A stretch of DNA of 64,000 nucleotides from Streptococcus uberis (GTDB lineage Bacteria > Bacillota > Bacilli > Lactobacillales > Streptococcaceae): contig NZ_JRQN01000011.1 in NCBI RefSeq assembly GCF_000785785.1, positions 1-64,000 of the forward strand, written 5' to 3'. The translations under genes were made by a program, and so were the position numbers. Shown piece by piece: positions 1 through 6,884 of the stretch (positions are counted from its first letter, which is position 1; each line of letters begins with the position of its first letter). The notes beneath the pieces are model-generated. The model saw only the letters and a program-made list of their open reading frames with translations, was not told the DNA's origin and did no database searches.

Positions 1-18
1 AGGCTTGAACAAAGTGAA

Positions 19-92
19 AGCCAGCGTCTTTAGGCGCTGGCTAGTTATTTGGGCTTATAGCCTGGACCAAACCACCCGTTTGACGGGTGGTT
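19..92. repeat. Two strong hairpins at the window edge
   Basis: Two perfect inverted repeats stand in tandem: 19-29 with 32-42 (arms around GCCAGCG/CGCTGGC) and 70-79 with 83-92 (arm AACCACCCGT, 3-base loop). No T-run follows either, so they are not convincing intrinsic terminators for the gene to their right. Paired short palindromes of this kind flank IS200/IS605-type elements, but the rest of any such element would lie outside the window, so that reading is only a guess. Confidence 0.45.
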
Positions 93-121
93 ATGATTTT
101 ATAGAAAATTATAAAAGTAAA

Positions 122-454
122 TTAATTCAAAAAAGCGAGACTCCATATAATAATGATAACTCCAATTACAAAAAATAGGAGTCCAATTGTGAATTTCTTT
201 TTATATTTAATAATCAACTGTTGTTGATTATTAGTTAAATTACTTGGATAAGATCTACGACCGAGTAAATAAAGAAGTAGCCCACTGGAATTGTTTCCAG
301 TGCTAGCAAATAATGCCCAAAAATTAGGATGTTTGAATCCTCTACTTGCTGCATCAATATTGATGATTTTATAAAGATGAACCTCTAAATATACACCTCC
401 AACTAAGAAAAATGCAAGACCGAAAGTTATAAAAATAGAAAAATAATTAGCCAT
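122..454 (-). CDS. small membrane protein paired with an XRE regulator
   Basis: A 110-residue protein of no family I recognise. Two hydrophobic stretches, about residues 3-23 and 88-108, flank a polar, Asn- and Lys-rich loop, so it is probably a two-pass membrane protein. The ATG at 454 is preceded by AAGGTG. It starts only 9 bases after the stop of the upstream regulator gene, which itself has C-terminal membrane segments, so the two are very likely one transcript. Such regulator/membrane pairs are common in streptococci, where the membrane partner may sense envelope stress or restrain the regulator; that role is inference only. Confidence 0.65.
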   Translation of the reverse strand: MANYFSIFITFGLAFFLVGGVYLEVHLYKIINIDAASRGFKHPNFWALFASTGNNSSGLLLYLLGRRSYPSNLTNNQQQLIIKYKKKFTIGLLFFVIGVIIIIWSLAFLN

Positions 455-463
455 ACGATCACC

Positions 464-871
464 TTAAATCCTTTTAACAATCTGGTATAAAAGAAATGCA
501 GTAGCAAGTGTTACTAAAGTAAATGTTCCTGTAATAAATATTATGTTAGTTTCAAAAAAGGTAGCTAATATCATCAAAATTAAAAAAATAAAAATCAATA
601 GAAAAATAGACAATATTAATTTTTTATTACTTTTAACAATATTTGTGCTTTCCTCAATATGTTGTATCATTTCTATATCCTCCTTCAACAACTCATCTAG
701 ACTGATATGGTATAAATCAGATAAGATAATAATACTAATAACATCAGGATAGGATTTTCCATTTTCCCAATTTGAGATGGTTTGTCTAGAGACTTGCATT
801 AGTTCTGAGACTTTTTCTTGAGTTAAATGATTATCATTTCTTGCTGATTTTAGTTTTTTTCCAATATCCAC
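464..871 (-). CDS. XRE-family regulator with C-terminal membrane segments
   Basis: A 135-residue protein. Residues 5-60 form a Cro/CI-type helix-turn-helix with the typical core SRQTISNWENGKSYPD. A linker then leads to two hydrophobic segments, about residues 84-104 and 109-131, so the DNA-binding domain is probably tethered to the membrane. The start is GTG at 871, chosen because GGGAGG lies 6-7 bases upstream and the HTH begins at once. The 18-base palindrome at 954-971 upstream is a plausible autoregulatory operator. It is co-transcribed with the small membrane protein downstream. The target genes are unknown. Confidence 0.8.
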   Translation of the reverse strand: MDIGKKLKSARNDNHLTQEKVSELMQVSRQTISNWENGKSYPDVISIIILSDLYHISLDELLKEDIEMIQHIEESTNIVKSNKKLILSIFLLIFIFLILMILATFFETNIIFITGTFTLVTLATAFLLYQIVKRI

Positions 872-953
872 TTTTAACCTCCCTTGTTAATTTGATCTTC
901 CCATAAATTGGTAGTGCTGTCCATATAAATTTTTTTACAATAGGTATTATCTT

Positions 954-971
954 TGTCAAAGTTCTTTGACA
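954..971. promoter_or_regulatory. 18-base palindrome, candidate operator
   Basis: TGTCAAAGTTCTTTGACA is a perfect inverted repeat. Each arm contains a TTGACA -35-like hexamer facing outward. The left arm would serve leftward transcription of the XRE regulator gene that starts at 871; the -10 in that direction is weak. An operator bound by that regulator is the simplest reading. Confidence 0.5.
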
Positions 972-1095
972 TCCTATAAAAACACTGCTTTTTATTAAAA
1001 TGTTTTTATTAATTATATCAGTATCACCTACTAAATTGAGCTACCTGTAAAATGAAAAGATATTCCTAAATACTTTTTTAAAATACATACTTATA

Positions 1096-1395
1096 TTAGT
1101 TGAGAAAATTTTTTAAATTTATAAGACAAATTATTTTACAACAGGGCACATTTAAAAAACCAAGTTGTTTAAAAGACTTTTTAAGATCAATGGATTTTGG
1201 ATGACGTTTTGTTGTAGGGACTGCATTCGTAATAATGACTAAAATATCAAGCTCTTTATTAATCGATTCAATTAACTCTAAAAACGCATCAGTTATTTTT
1301 GAAGTAGCAAGTGCTTTGGAAGATAGTAAATCTTTGACATAGTGTTCCTCGTCTTCTAATTTTAAAATTGAAGTTATGTAAACTGTATTGATATG
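1096..1395 (-). pseudogene. start-less reading-frame fragment
   Basis: On the minus strand a frame stays open for 99 codons between a TAA at 1398-1396 and a TAA at 1098-1096, but contains no ATG, GTG or TTG with a ribosome site. The translation looks protein-like, with a mixed hydrophobic core such as ELDILVIITNAVPTTKRHP. This suggests the C-terminal remnant of a decayed gene. I could not name the family. The rest of the 872-1483 interval is AT-rich and holds only the palindrome at 954-971 and a promoter near 1493. Confidence 0.4.
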
Positions 1396-1492
1396 TTATC
1401 ATATAATTTCAACGAAATAATAATACTTAATTAGTTTTGTTCATATTAGATATACCTTTATTTACTACATCTTTCTCCATATTTTGTTATAC

Positions 1493-1498
1493 TATAAT
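1493..1498 (+). promoter_or_regulatory. -10 box for the PPOX gene
   Basis: TATAAT at 1493-1498 lies 25 bases before the ATG at 1523. The -35 region (about 1470) is poor. It shows that translation cannot start at the in-frame TTG at 1484, which would lie upstream of the transcription start. Confidence 0.55.
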
Positions 1499-1522
1499 AA
1501 AAGCGGTTACAGGAGAAGGCTT

Positions 1523-1975
1523 ATGGAAATTAAAGAAATTATGGCTATCATTGAAGACATGAAAGTCGGTGTCTTTGCTACTGTTGATAAGGATGGAAAA
1601 CCACATGCAAGGCATGCTCATATTGTTGCTGCTAATGAGGAAGGGATATTCTTTATGACTAGTCCGAAAACACATTTTTACCAGCAATTAACGGGAGATG
1701 ACCGTATTGCTTTAACGACTATGGTTGAGGATGGTTACTTGACACAGGTGGTTCGTGTTGAAGGAAAAGCTCGTCCGGTTAATAATGAAGAGTTACGCAC
1801 TATCTTTGCTAACAACCCTTACTACAATTTCATCTATACTGATGAAGAGAGTAATAGCATGCAAGCATTCCAAATCTATGATGGTGAAGGTTTCTACCAC
1901 AGTATGACGCAGGGCCATAAGTATGTCTTCTCAATTGGCACGACAAAAGATGTCTATGTTAAATCACTATCATAA
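1523..1975 (+). CDS. pyridoxamine 5'-phosphate oxidase-like flavin-binding protein
   Basis: A 150-residue protein with the split-barrel fold signature of the PNPOx-like family: an N-terminal strand pair reading GVFATVDKDGKPHARHAHI, then FFMTSPKTHFYQQL, and VRVEGKARPV in the middle. Members bind FMN, F420 or heme and reduce small molecules; small streptococcal versions are usually annotated general stress proteins or nitroimidazole-reductase-like. I chose ATG 1523 because AGGAGA sits 6 bases upstream and a -10 box lies at 1493. A hairpin terminator follows at 2005-2029. The substrate is unknown. Confidence 0.8.
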   Translation: MEIKEIMAIIEDMKVGVFATVDKDGKPHARHAHIVAANEEGIFFMTSPKTHFYQQLTGDDRIALTTMVEDGYLTQVVRVEGKARPVNNEELRTIFANNPYYNFIYTDEESNSMQAFQIYDGEGFYHSMTQGHKYVFSIGTTKDVYVKSLS

Positions 1976-2004
1976 GAGCATTCGATTCACTTAAGACAAA
2001 ACAG

Positions 2005-2036
2005 AAGGCAAGGTTTCTATTCTTGCCTTTTCTATT
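2005..2036 (+). terminator. terminator after the PPOX gene
   Basis: The arms AAGGCAAG (2005-2012) and CTTGCCTT (2022-2029) form an 8-bp stem with a 9-base loop, followed by TTTCTATTT. Confidence 0.65.
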
Positions 2037-2048
2037 TATGGAGGACAA

Positions 2049-2576
2049 ATGACAATTACAGTTCAACCTTACACAGCATCTTGGGCAAAGGACTATCTGC
2101 TAGAGGAAGCAAAAATTAAAAGCATTCTGAGTGATAAGCTACTTGCATGTCATCATATTGGTAGTACTTCTGTCGCTGGGCAGGCCGCAAAGCCAATTAT
2201 TGATATCATGCCCGTCGTAAACGATATTTCTGAAGTGGATCAGCTCATTCCTGATTTTGAAGCCATTGGCTATGAGTCATTAGGGGAGAATGGGATACCT
2301 GGCAGAAGGTTTCTTCGCAAGGGTGGTGATTTGCGGACACATCATATTCACGTATTTGACGAATCGAATCAGAATGATATACAGCGCCACTTAGCCGTTA
2401 GAGACTATCTAAGAAGTCATCCAAGTATCTGTAAGGACTACGGTGCCCTAAAAAGTAAGCTCGCCAAGCAATTCCCCAATGATATTGATGGTTATTGTGA
2501 TGGCAAGGATGCCTTTGTTAAACAAATGGAAGCAGATGCCATAAAGTGGTATGAAAACCAGAGTAACAAAAACTAA
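2049..2576 (+). CDS. GrpB family protein (UPF0157)
   Basis: A 175-residue protein with the GrpB/UPF0157 nucleotidyltransferase-like signature: HIGSTSV at residues 36-42, then KPIIDIMP with Asp52, and RTHHIHVF further on. The family adopts a nucleotidyltransferase fold and is sometimes found fused to dephospho-CoA kinase, but its reaction is not established. A GGAGG site overlaps the end of the preceding interval (2040-2044). The stop at 2576 lies 19 bases before the start of the next methyltransferase gene, so the two are probably co-transcribed. Confidence 0.85.
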   Translation: MTITVQPYTASWAKDYLLEEAKIKSILSDKLLACHHIGSTSVAGQAAKPIIDIMPVVNDISEVDQLIPDFEAIGYESLGENGIPGRRFLRKGGDLRTHHIHVFDESNQNDIQRHLAVRDYLRSHPSICKDYGALKSKLAKQFPNDIDGYCDGKDAFVKQMEADAIKWYENQSNKN

Positions 2577-2595
2577 AAACGGCAAGGAGATAAAT

Positions 2596-3318
2596 TTGTC
2601 GATTAATATTGAAAATTATAAAGCTTATTTACAAGAACCTTGGGGTAAAATACAGTATGACATTTTATTTGCCCAACTAGAACATATTCAAGATAAGACC
2701 ATTCTTGATTTTGGTGCAGGTTTAGGCATGACCAGTAATTTTTTATCACAAAAGAATCAAGTCCTTGCTATTGAACCAAATCAAGATATGTTAGAACCTG
2801 ATAAAGAAGCAGATTATCAAAAAATATTAGGTAGTCTAGATGCTTTGAAGACTTTGGTAAACAATTCTTTTGATGTCCTTATTTGCCACAATGTCATGGA
2901 ATACATTGAACCAAAAGAGAGACAAGACTATTTCTATCAGTTCAAACGTGTTTTAAAGCCACAAGGGCTATTATCGATCGTCAAGCATAACCAGGTTGGC
3001 AAACTGATGCAAACGGTAGTTCTAGAAAATGATGTTTCAAAAGCTCTGCAATTACTCAAAGGAGAAGAGTTTGAGAGCGTCTCTTTTGCGCAAGGGTGGA
3101 CATACAGCATTGAGGATTTGTTGGAGTTGTCGGGGATGCGTCTTGAAAAGTATCAGGGGATGCGCACTTTTTACAGTTTGCAGGCCAACGACTTGAAGTC
3201 GGGTCAGGATTGGTTGGAGCAGATGACAAAGCTTGAACTTGCGGTCTGTGACTTGCAGCCATATAAAGATATCAGTTTCTTGCAGCATGTCTGGTTGGTC
3301 AATGATAAAGGGGAATAA
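2596..3318 (+). CDS. class I SAM-dependent methyltransferase
   Basis: About 240 residues. Motif I, ILDFGAGLG, sits at residues 36-44, followed by an acidic motif II (IEPNQDM) and VLICHNVMEYI as the motif IV-like segment, so a Rossmann-fold methyltransferase is clear. The substrate is not. The frame is open back to an ATG at 2551 inside the grpB gene, but TTG 2596 has AAGGAG at 2584-2589, and the residues before it are lysine-rich and unlike the family, so 2596 is preferred. The codons near the 3' end are more GC-rich than those at the start, which may reflect mixed ancestry. Confidence 0.8.
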   Translation: MSINIENYKAYLQEPWGKIQYDILFAQLEHIQDKTILDFGAGLGMTSNFLSQKNQVLAIEPNQDMLEPDKEADYQKILGSLDALKTLVNNSFDVLICHNVMEYIEPKERQDYFYQFKRVLKPQGLLSIVKHNQVGKLMQTVVLENDVSKALQLLKGEEFESVSFAQGWTYSIEDLLELSGMRLEKYQGMRTFYSLQANDLKSGQDWLEQMTKLELAVCDLQPYKDISFLQHVWLVNDKGE

Positions 3319-3426
3319 GGGTCAGATTAGTTTCGCAATTATGAGTTGCTTGATGCAACAATAAAGTTCTTTAAATAACGTTCATTGAATGGTATGATAA
3401 TTAAAAAAGCGATGGTAGGGAATTGT

Positions 3427-3801
3427 ATGAAACCTAAATTTTCGACACAATTAGTTAAACTAAGAAAAGAGCAAGGCATGTCACAAGATGAACTTGCTGA
3501 GAAGCTATTTATTACGAGACAAGCCATCTCCAAATGAGAGCGTGGGGAAACAACACCTGATTTGGCCAAGATAGAGCAAATTGCTGAGGTTTTTGGAGTT
3601 ACCACAGAGTTTCTGCTTTTTGGACGTAATTTTGAGGATGACTGGGGATTAAATCACATAACTACTGAAGAGGCTTCAGGAGAGAAAAATGATCATGTTA
3701 GTGAATGGCTATCACTTTTTAAATCCCATTGGTGGTTGTTATTTCCATTGAGTGGTTTGCTGTTTGCCTTGATTGATCATTTAGGAAAATTATTAAAATA
3801 A
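3427..3801 (+). pseudogene. XRE-family regulator with an internal TGA
   Basis: From ATG 3427 (AGGGA upstream) the frame encodes a Cro/CI-type HTH that runs into TGA at 3535-3537, codon 37. It then continues in the same frame to a stop at 3799-3801. In relatives the broken motif reads ISKWERG, so TGG has become TGA by a single transition. Downstream the frame still encodes the rest of the HTH, a short acidic linker and a C-terminal hydrophobic segment (WWLLFPLSGLLFALI). Unlike the other broken genes here this is a substitution, not an indel, so it may be a real inactivation. Confidence 0.75.
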
Positions 3802-3868
3802 GAAGGAGCCTTGAAAACTATTTCTAGGGCTTTTTGATTATAGAGGAATAGCTTACACTAGGCAAAGA

Positions 3869-3877
3869 TGCTATAAT
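3869..3877 (+). promoter_or_regulatory. extended -10 promoter of the methyltransferase leader
   Basis: TGCTATAAT is an extended -10 element; the -35 region near 3849-3857 is weak. Transcription would start near 3884, giving a leader of about 80 bases before the GTG at 3965. That leader contains a short translated frame. Confidence 0.65.
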
Positions 3878-3907
3878 AATAGTAATTTGACGAAAGGAGG
3901 CAATAGT

Positions 3908-3946
3908 ATGAGAACAACTAACATCGGAGGTTTGCTTTTAGTTTAA
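3908..3946 (+). CDS. 12-residue leader peptide before a methyltransferase
   Basis: AAAGGAGG at 3893-3900 is a near-perfect ribosome site 7 bases before ATG 3908. The frame encodes MRTTNIGGLLLV and stops at 3944-3946. Its GGA-GGT codons (3926-3932, GGAGGTT) pair perfectly with AACCTCC at 3945-3951. The same CCTCC can alternatively pair with the leader's own ribosome site, or, as a 4-bp stem, with GGAG of the downstream site at 3955-3958. This is the layout of a translational attenuator. The signal sensed is unknown, and the peptide does not resemble erm or cat leaders that I know. Confidence 0.6.
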   Translation: MRTTNIGGLLLV

Positions 3947-3964
3947 CCTCCCAAGGAGATTCAG

Positions 3965-4741
3965 GTGAAAGCATATTTAAAAGAAAATCAAGAGCGTTGG
4001 GATCGCGTTTCTAGTCGACAGGGAAATCCTTATACCATTCCTTATAGTCATGACGAATTGCAGCGCTTAAAAGATCAACCACTAGAAGTGGCTCTGACAG
4101 TTGGCAAAGTAGTACCACAAGCTTGGTTTGACAGGTGCCCAGGGAATAATCTACTTGGTTTGGCCTGTGGGGGCGGACAGCAAGGACCAGTATTTGCCAT
4201 GCATGGCTATCAAACAACTATCATGGATTTTTCAGAATCACAATTAGCAAAAGATAGAGAAGTAGCAAATCGAGAAGGTTTTCAAATCAATACTATTCAA
4301 GCTGATATGACAAAACCATTTCCGTTTGAGGATGATAGTTTTGATATTGTTTTCTGTCCAGTTTCAAATGTCTATATTGAAGACTTAGATATGATGTACC
4401 ATGAAGCTTACCGTGTACTTAGAAAAGGTGGCTTACTAATGATAGGCTATATGAATCCCTGGATTTATATGTATGATGGCGATGAGGTTTGGGACCAACC
4501 GGAAAAAGAATTAGTATTGAAGTACAAGATTCCATTTAATTCAAGACAGTTAGAAGAAGCTGGTGAACTAACAATTGACCCAGAGTTTGGCTATGAGTTT
4601 AGTCATACTTTGGAAGAACAAATACGAGGTCAATTGAAAAATGGCTTTGCTATGATTGACTTTTACGAATCTAAAGATAGTCGAAATCGTTTAAGTCAGT
4701 TTGGCTCAGATTATCTAGCCAATCTATCTATTAAATTATAG
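3965..4741 (+). CDS. class I SAM-dependent methyltransferase
   Basis: A 258-residue protein starting at GTG 3965 with AAGGAG at 3953-3958. Motif I is LLGLACGGGQQGP at residues 63-75, followed by TIMDFSESQL, then DDSFDIVFCPVSNVY and a YRVLRKGGLLMIGYMNP post-motif, typical of Methyltransf_11-type small-molecule enzymes. The unusual triple Gly replaces the usual GxGxG. The family points to a small-molecule substrate rather than rRNA; the actual substrate is unknown. Expression may depend on the leader peptide at 3908-3946. The ASCH gene follows after 9 bases, so they form an operon. Confidence 0.8.
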   Translation: MKAYLKENQERWDRVSSRQGNPYTIPYSHDELQRLKDQPLEVALTVGKVVPQAWFDRCPGNNLLGLACGGGQQGPVFAMHGYQTTIMDFSESQLAKDREVANREGFQINTIQADMTKPFPFEDDSFDIVFCPVSNVYIEDLDMMYHEAYRVLRKGGLLMIGYMNPWIYMYDGDEVWDQPEKELVLKYKIPFNSRQLEEAGELTIDPEFGYEFSHTLEEQIRGQLKNGFAMIDFYESKDSRNRLSQFGSDYLANLSIKL

Positions 4742-4750
4742 GAGAGTCAT

Positions 4751-5206
4751 ATGCAAAATAGTAGCATTGAAAAATATTGGAAAAAGTTTAAGTCTGAAAA
4801 TAATATAGATACTGACAACTATGAAGCTTGGCAATTTGGCTTTGATGCTGACTTATTAGGTAATTTAGTTCTGGAAGGCAAAAAAACAGCAACTGCAAGT
4901 GCTTTTGACTTATATGATATTGCTAAGGAAGAATTGCCTAAAGTGGGAGAATATAACATTATCTTAAATGCACAAAATGAGCCACTTTGTATCACTAAAA
5001 CAACAAAGGTATATGTCGTACCATTTGACCAAGTTAGTGCCAATCATGCCTATAAAGAAGGCGAAAATGACAGAACACTTGACTCTTGGAGAAAAGGACA
5101 TGAAGCATTTTTTAAAAACGAGTTTAAAGCATATAACATTGCATTCACCAATCAAATAGACGTCGTCTGTGAAGAATTTGAAGTGGTTTATAAATCATCT
5201 TTCTAA
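4751..5206 (+). CDS. ASCH domain protein
   Basis: A 151-residue protein with ASCH-fold landmarks: a conserved GKKTATAS near residue 42, a central strand-rich region including LCITKTTKVYVVPFDQV, and the C-terminal WRKGHEAFFKNEF helix seen in the streptococcal and enterobacterial subfamily. ASCH domains resemble PUA domains and are thought to bind RNA or nucleosides; some relatives are amidohydrolases acting on modified cytidine. GGAGAG lies 7 bases before ATG 4751. It sits in an operon with the upstream methyltransferase, so a shared role in nucleoside metabolism is possible but unproven. Confidence 0.8.
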   Translation: MQNSSIEKYWKKFKSENNIDTDNYEAWQFGFDADLLGNLVLEGKKTATASAFDLYDIAKEELPKVGEYNIILNAQNEPLCITKTTKVYVVPFDQVSANHAYKEGENDRTLDSWRKGHEAFFKNEFKAYNIAFTNQIDVVCEEFEVVYKSSF

Positions 5207-5231
5207 AACCTTTTATTTTTGAAAACATCAC

Positions 5232-5263
5232 AACTAAAAAAAGCCATGTGGCTTTTTTTAGTT
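5232..5263. terminator. bidirectional terminator between ASCH and anti-sigma genes
   Basis: A perfect 14-15 bp stem (arm AACTAAAAAAAGCCA, 5232-5246, with 5249-5263) carries A-runs and T-runs on both sides, so it can end transcription from either direction. The anti-sigma gene stop lies inside the right arm. Confidence 0.85.
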
Positions 5264-6208
5264 TACTTCTAATTTGTAGTAAGCTTTATTGTCAATGTTA
5301 GCTCCGATACTTGAGGCATAAATCCATTTTTTGCCTTCTAATTCTTTGAAGTTTTCAGATTTTCCGGTTAAGATAATTCCGGAAAAGGTTAGTTGCTCGC
5401 CATTTTGTGTATTTTGAAATTCTTTCACATAATTATCTAAATCTGAATAAACATCAACGTTATTAATGATTACTTTTGATCCTTCCTTGGAAACTAATTT
5501 CAGATTTTTCAGGAAATGTTGCGGATTATCTAATACTTCAGGGTTCGTTCCAAATTGATACGAAGTCGCCCAAGTGGAGGTATCAAGTGTTGTTTTACTA
5601 CCAATCCATAACCAGTTTTTCTTCAGATTCTTTGGTAACATAGTTTTTAGTTCTTTATAGGTATAAGGTTTATCAAAAGTAATCGCCATTTCAATTAGTT
5701 GGTTTGGCATGTTAGTAACATAAGGAAGATCATGCGAAGGACTTGATTTTACTTCTCCATTCTCAAACTTGACATTGGTATTGAAAAATTGAGGAACTTT
5801 TTGGCGTGTGCCACGATCAAATAAGTAGCTGTTGGCTGAGGATTCTTCAGCACTTGATTCAAAAGTTCCCGATAAACTATAATTAGCTTCGAAAGGAGAA
5901 TAAGAAATGGGAATCCCATCAATATCCTTAAATCGGTCTGCATGAACTTTGCCGGTGAATTGTCCGCTTGGGTAGTAATAAAGGCTATCATAAGAAATAT
6001 TAGGGTAGGCTATTTCTGAAAGTTGTTGAAAATGATGATATACTTTTTGACCGTTTTTAGCAGTTAGGGAACTTAATCCTTTGAAACAGATAAGAATCAG
6101 GAGTAAGCATGCTAATAGGCTAAATAGAACTGTTTTTAAAAGGGTTAGTCGTTTTCTTTTTATAGCTAATTTTGCAAGAGGATCATTGTAATTTTTGGGG
6201 GTCATCAT
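5258..6208 (-). CDS. membrane anti-sigma factor (sigma factor regulator family)
   Basis: A 316-residue protein. Residues 1-23 are cytoplasmic and basic, residues 24-46 are one membrane segment, and about 270 residues lie outside. The C-terminal third, including SGIILTGKSENFKELEGK and ASSIGANID, matches the 'sigma factor regulator' C-terminal domain, which accompanies ECF sigma genes in Firmicutes. Its start (ATG 6208, AAAGGA upstream) lies inside the 3' end of the sigma gene with a 26-base overlap, so the two are translationally coupled. It probably holds the sigma factor at the membrane until an envelope signal releases it. No protease cleavage motif could be recognised. Confidence 0.75.
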   Translation of the reverse strand: MMTPKNYNDPLAKLAIKRKRLTLLKTVLFSLLACLLLILICFKGLSSLTAKNGQKVYHHFQQLSEIAYPNISYDSLYYYPSGQFTGKVHADRFKDIDGIPISYSPFEANYSLSGTFESSAEESSANSYLFDRGTRQKVPQFFNTNVKFENGEVKSSPSHDLPYVTNMPNQLIEMAITFDKPYTYKELKTMLPKNLKKNWLWIGSKTTLDTSTWATSYQFGTNPEVLDNPQHFLKNLKLVSKEGSKVIINNVDVYSDLDNYVKEFQNTQNGEQLTFSGIILTGKSENFKELEGKKWIYASSIGANIDNKAYYKLEVN

Positions 6209-6707
6209 AAATTCCTTTCTTTTCTAAAATTTTTTTCAAAACTTTCCTTGAACGCATCAATTGAATTTTTATCGCACTTTGTGACTGGCCCGTTATGTGT
6301 GAGATTTCTTTTATTGAAAAATTTTGAAAATAGTATAAGTCTAAAAGATATTGTTGCTTCTTTTTTAATCGGCAAATGGCTTCATAAAGGTCATCATAGT
6401 TGTCACTATCATAAGTGTTCAGAGTATCTTTTGTAAAAAATTCTTTTTGTAAGATATCGTAATAGTGTTTATCACGTCGATAACTATCAATATACCGTCG
6501 AATAGCTGTGCGGTACATCCAAGCACGCATCTTTTCTAGAGGAAGTGAAAGATTTAATTCTAAGATTTGTACAAATACATCCTGTACAACATCCTGAGCT
6601 TGACTGGGTTTGACACCAGATTTAATCAGATAGGCAATAATTTGATGTGAAATAGCAAGCAACTCTTGTTCATACTTATCTAAAATGATTATCCTTCCTC
6701 CTTTCAA
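6183..6707 (-). CDS. ECF-type sigma-70 family sigma factor
   Basis: About 165-174 residues with region 2 (AQDVVQDVFVQILELN and RAWMYRTAIRRYID) and region 4 (YLLDLYYFQNFSIKEISHITGQ, SAIKIQLMRSRKVL), the two-domain layout of ECF sigma factors. The start is uncertain. The first in-frame canonical start is TTG at 6707, but AAAGGAGG lies just inside it (6704-6697). The codons correctly spaced after that site are ATA, ATC and ATT (6692-6684), so a rare non-ATG start is possible. ECF factors are sparse in streptococci. The overlapping anti-sigma gene and the ECF-like promoter at 6734-6762 suggest autoregulation. Confidence 0.8.
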   Translation of the reverse strand: MKGGRIIILDKYEQELLAISHQIIAYLIKSGVKPSQAQDVVQDVFVQILELNLSLPLEKMRAWMYRTAIRRYIDSYRRDKHYYDILQKEFFTKDTLNTYDSDNYDDLYEAICRLKKKQQYLLDLYYFQNFSIKEISHITGQSQSAIKIQLMRSRKVLKKILEKKGIYDDPQKLQ

Positions 6708-6733
6708 AATGATCTATTCTATTCTTCACTAGT

Positions 6734-6762
6734 ATAACGAATGGAAACCAGGTTTGGTTACA
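6734..6762 (-). promoter_or_regulatory. candidate ECF-type autoregulatory promoter
   Basis: Reading leftward, TGTAAC (6762-6757) is followed after exactly 17 bases by CGTTAT (6739-6734). This resembles the TGAAAC-N16/17-CGTA pattern of Bacillus ECF promoters and is unlike a SigA promoter. It lies 27 bases upstream of the first possible sigma start. The spacer holds the small palindrome AAACCAGGTTT (6745-6755). Confidence 0.5.
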
Positions 6763-6852
6763 GTTTTTTTAAATAGTTACAAATTATTGCTAATTTGCCT
6801 TTAGATAATGATCAAATTTTTAATTGTTCGGCTACTATTAGTGTAATTATTG

Positions 6853-6858
6853 TATAAT
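6853..6858 (+). promoter_or_regulatory. -10 box of the S41 peptidase gene
   Basis: TATAAT at 6853-6858, preceded directly by TG, lies 26 bases before the ATG at 6885. The -35 is weak. This promoter is divergent from the ECF-type promoter at 6734-6762. Confidence 0.5.
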
Positions 6859-6884
6859 GAGGTATAGACAAAGCGAGGATAACC

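Noticed and set aside
3309-3426. Regulatory RNA between the methyltransferase and the XRE pseudogene
   Set aside because: Short AT-rich stretch with no stable stem or T-run that I could see.
3965-4741. Erm-type rRNA methyltransferase because of the leader peptide
   Set aside because: The protein has a Methyltransf_11-like layout with LACGGG and no Erm or KsgA N-terminal QNF motif; the leader is also unlike erm leaders.
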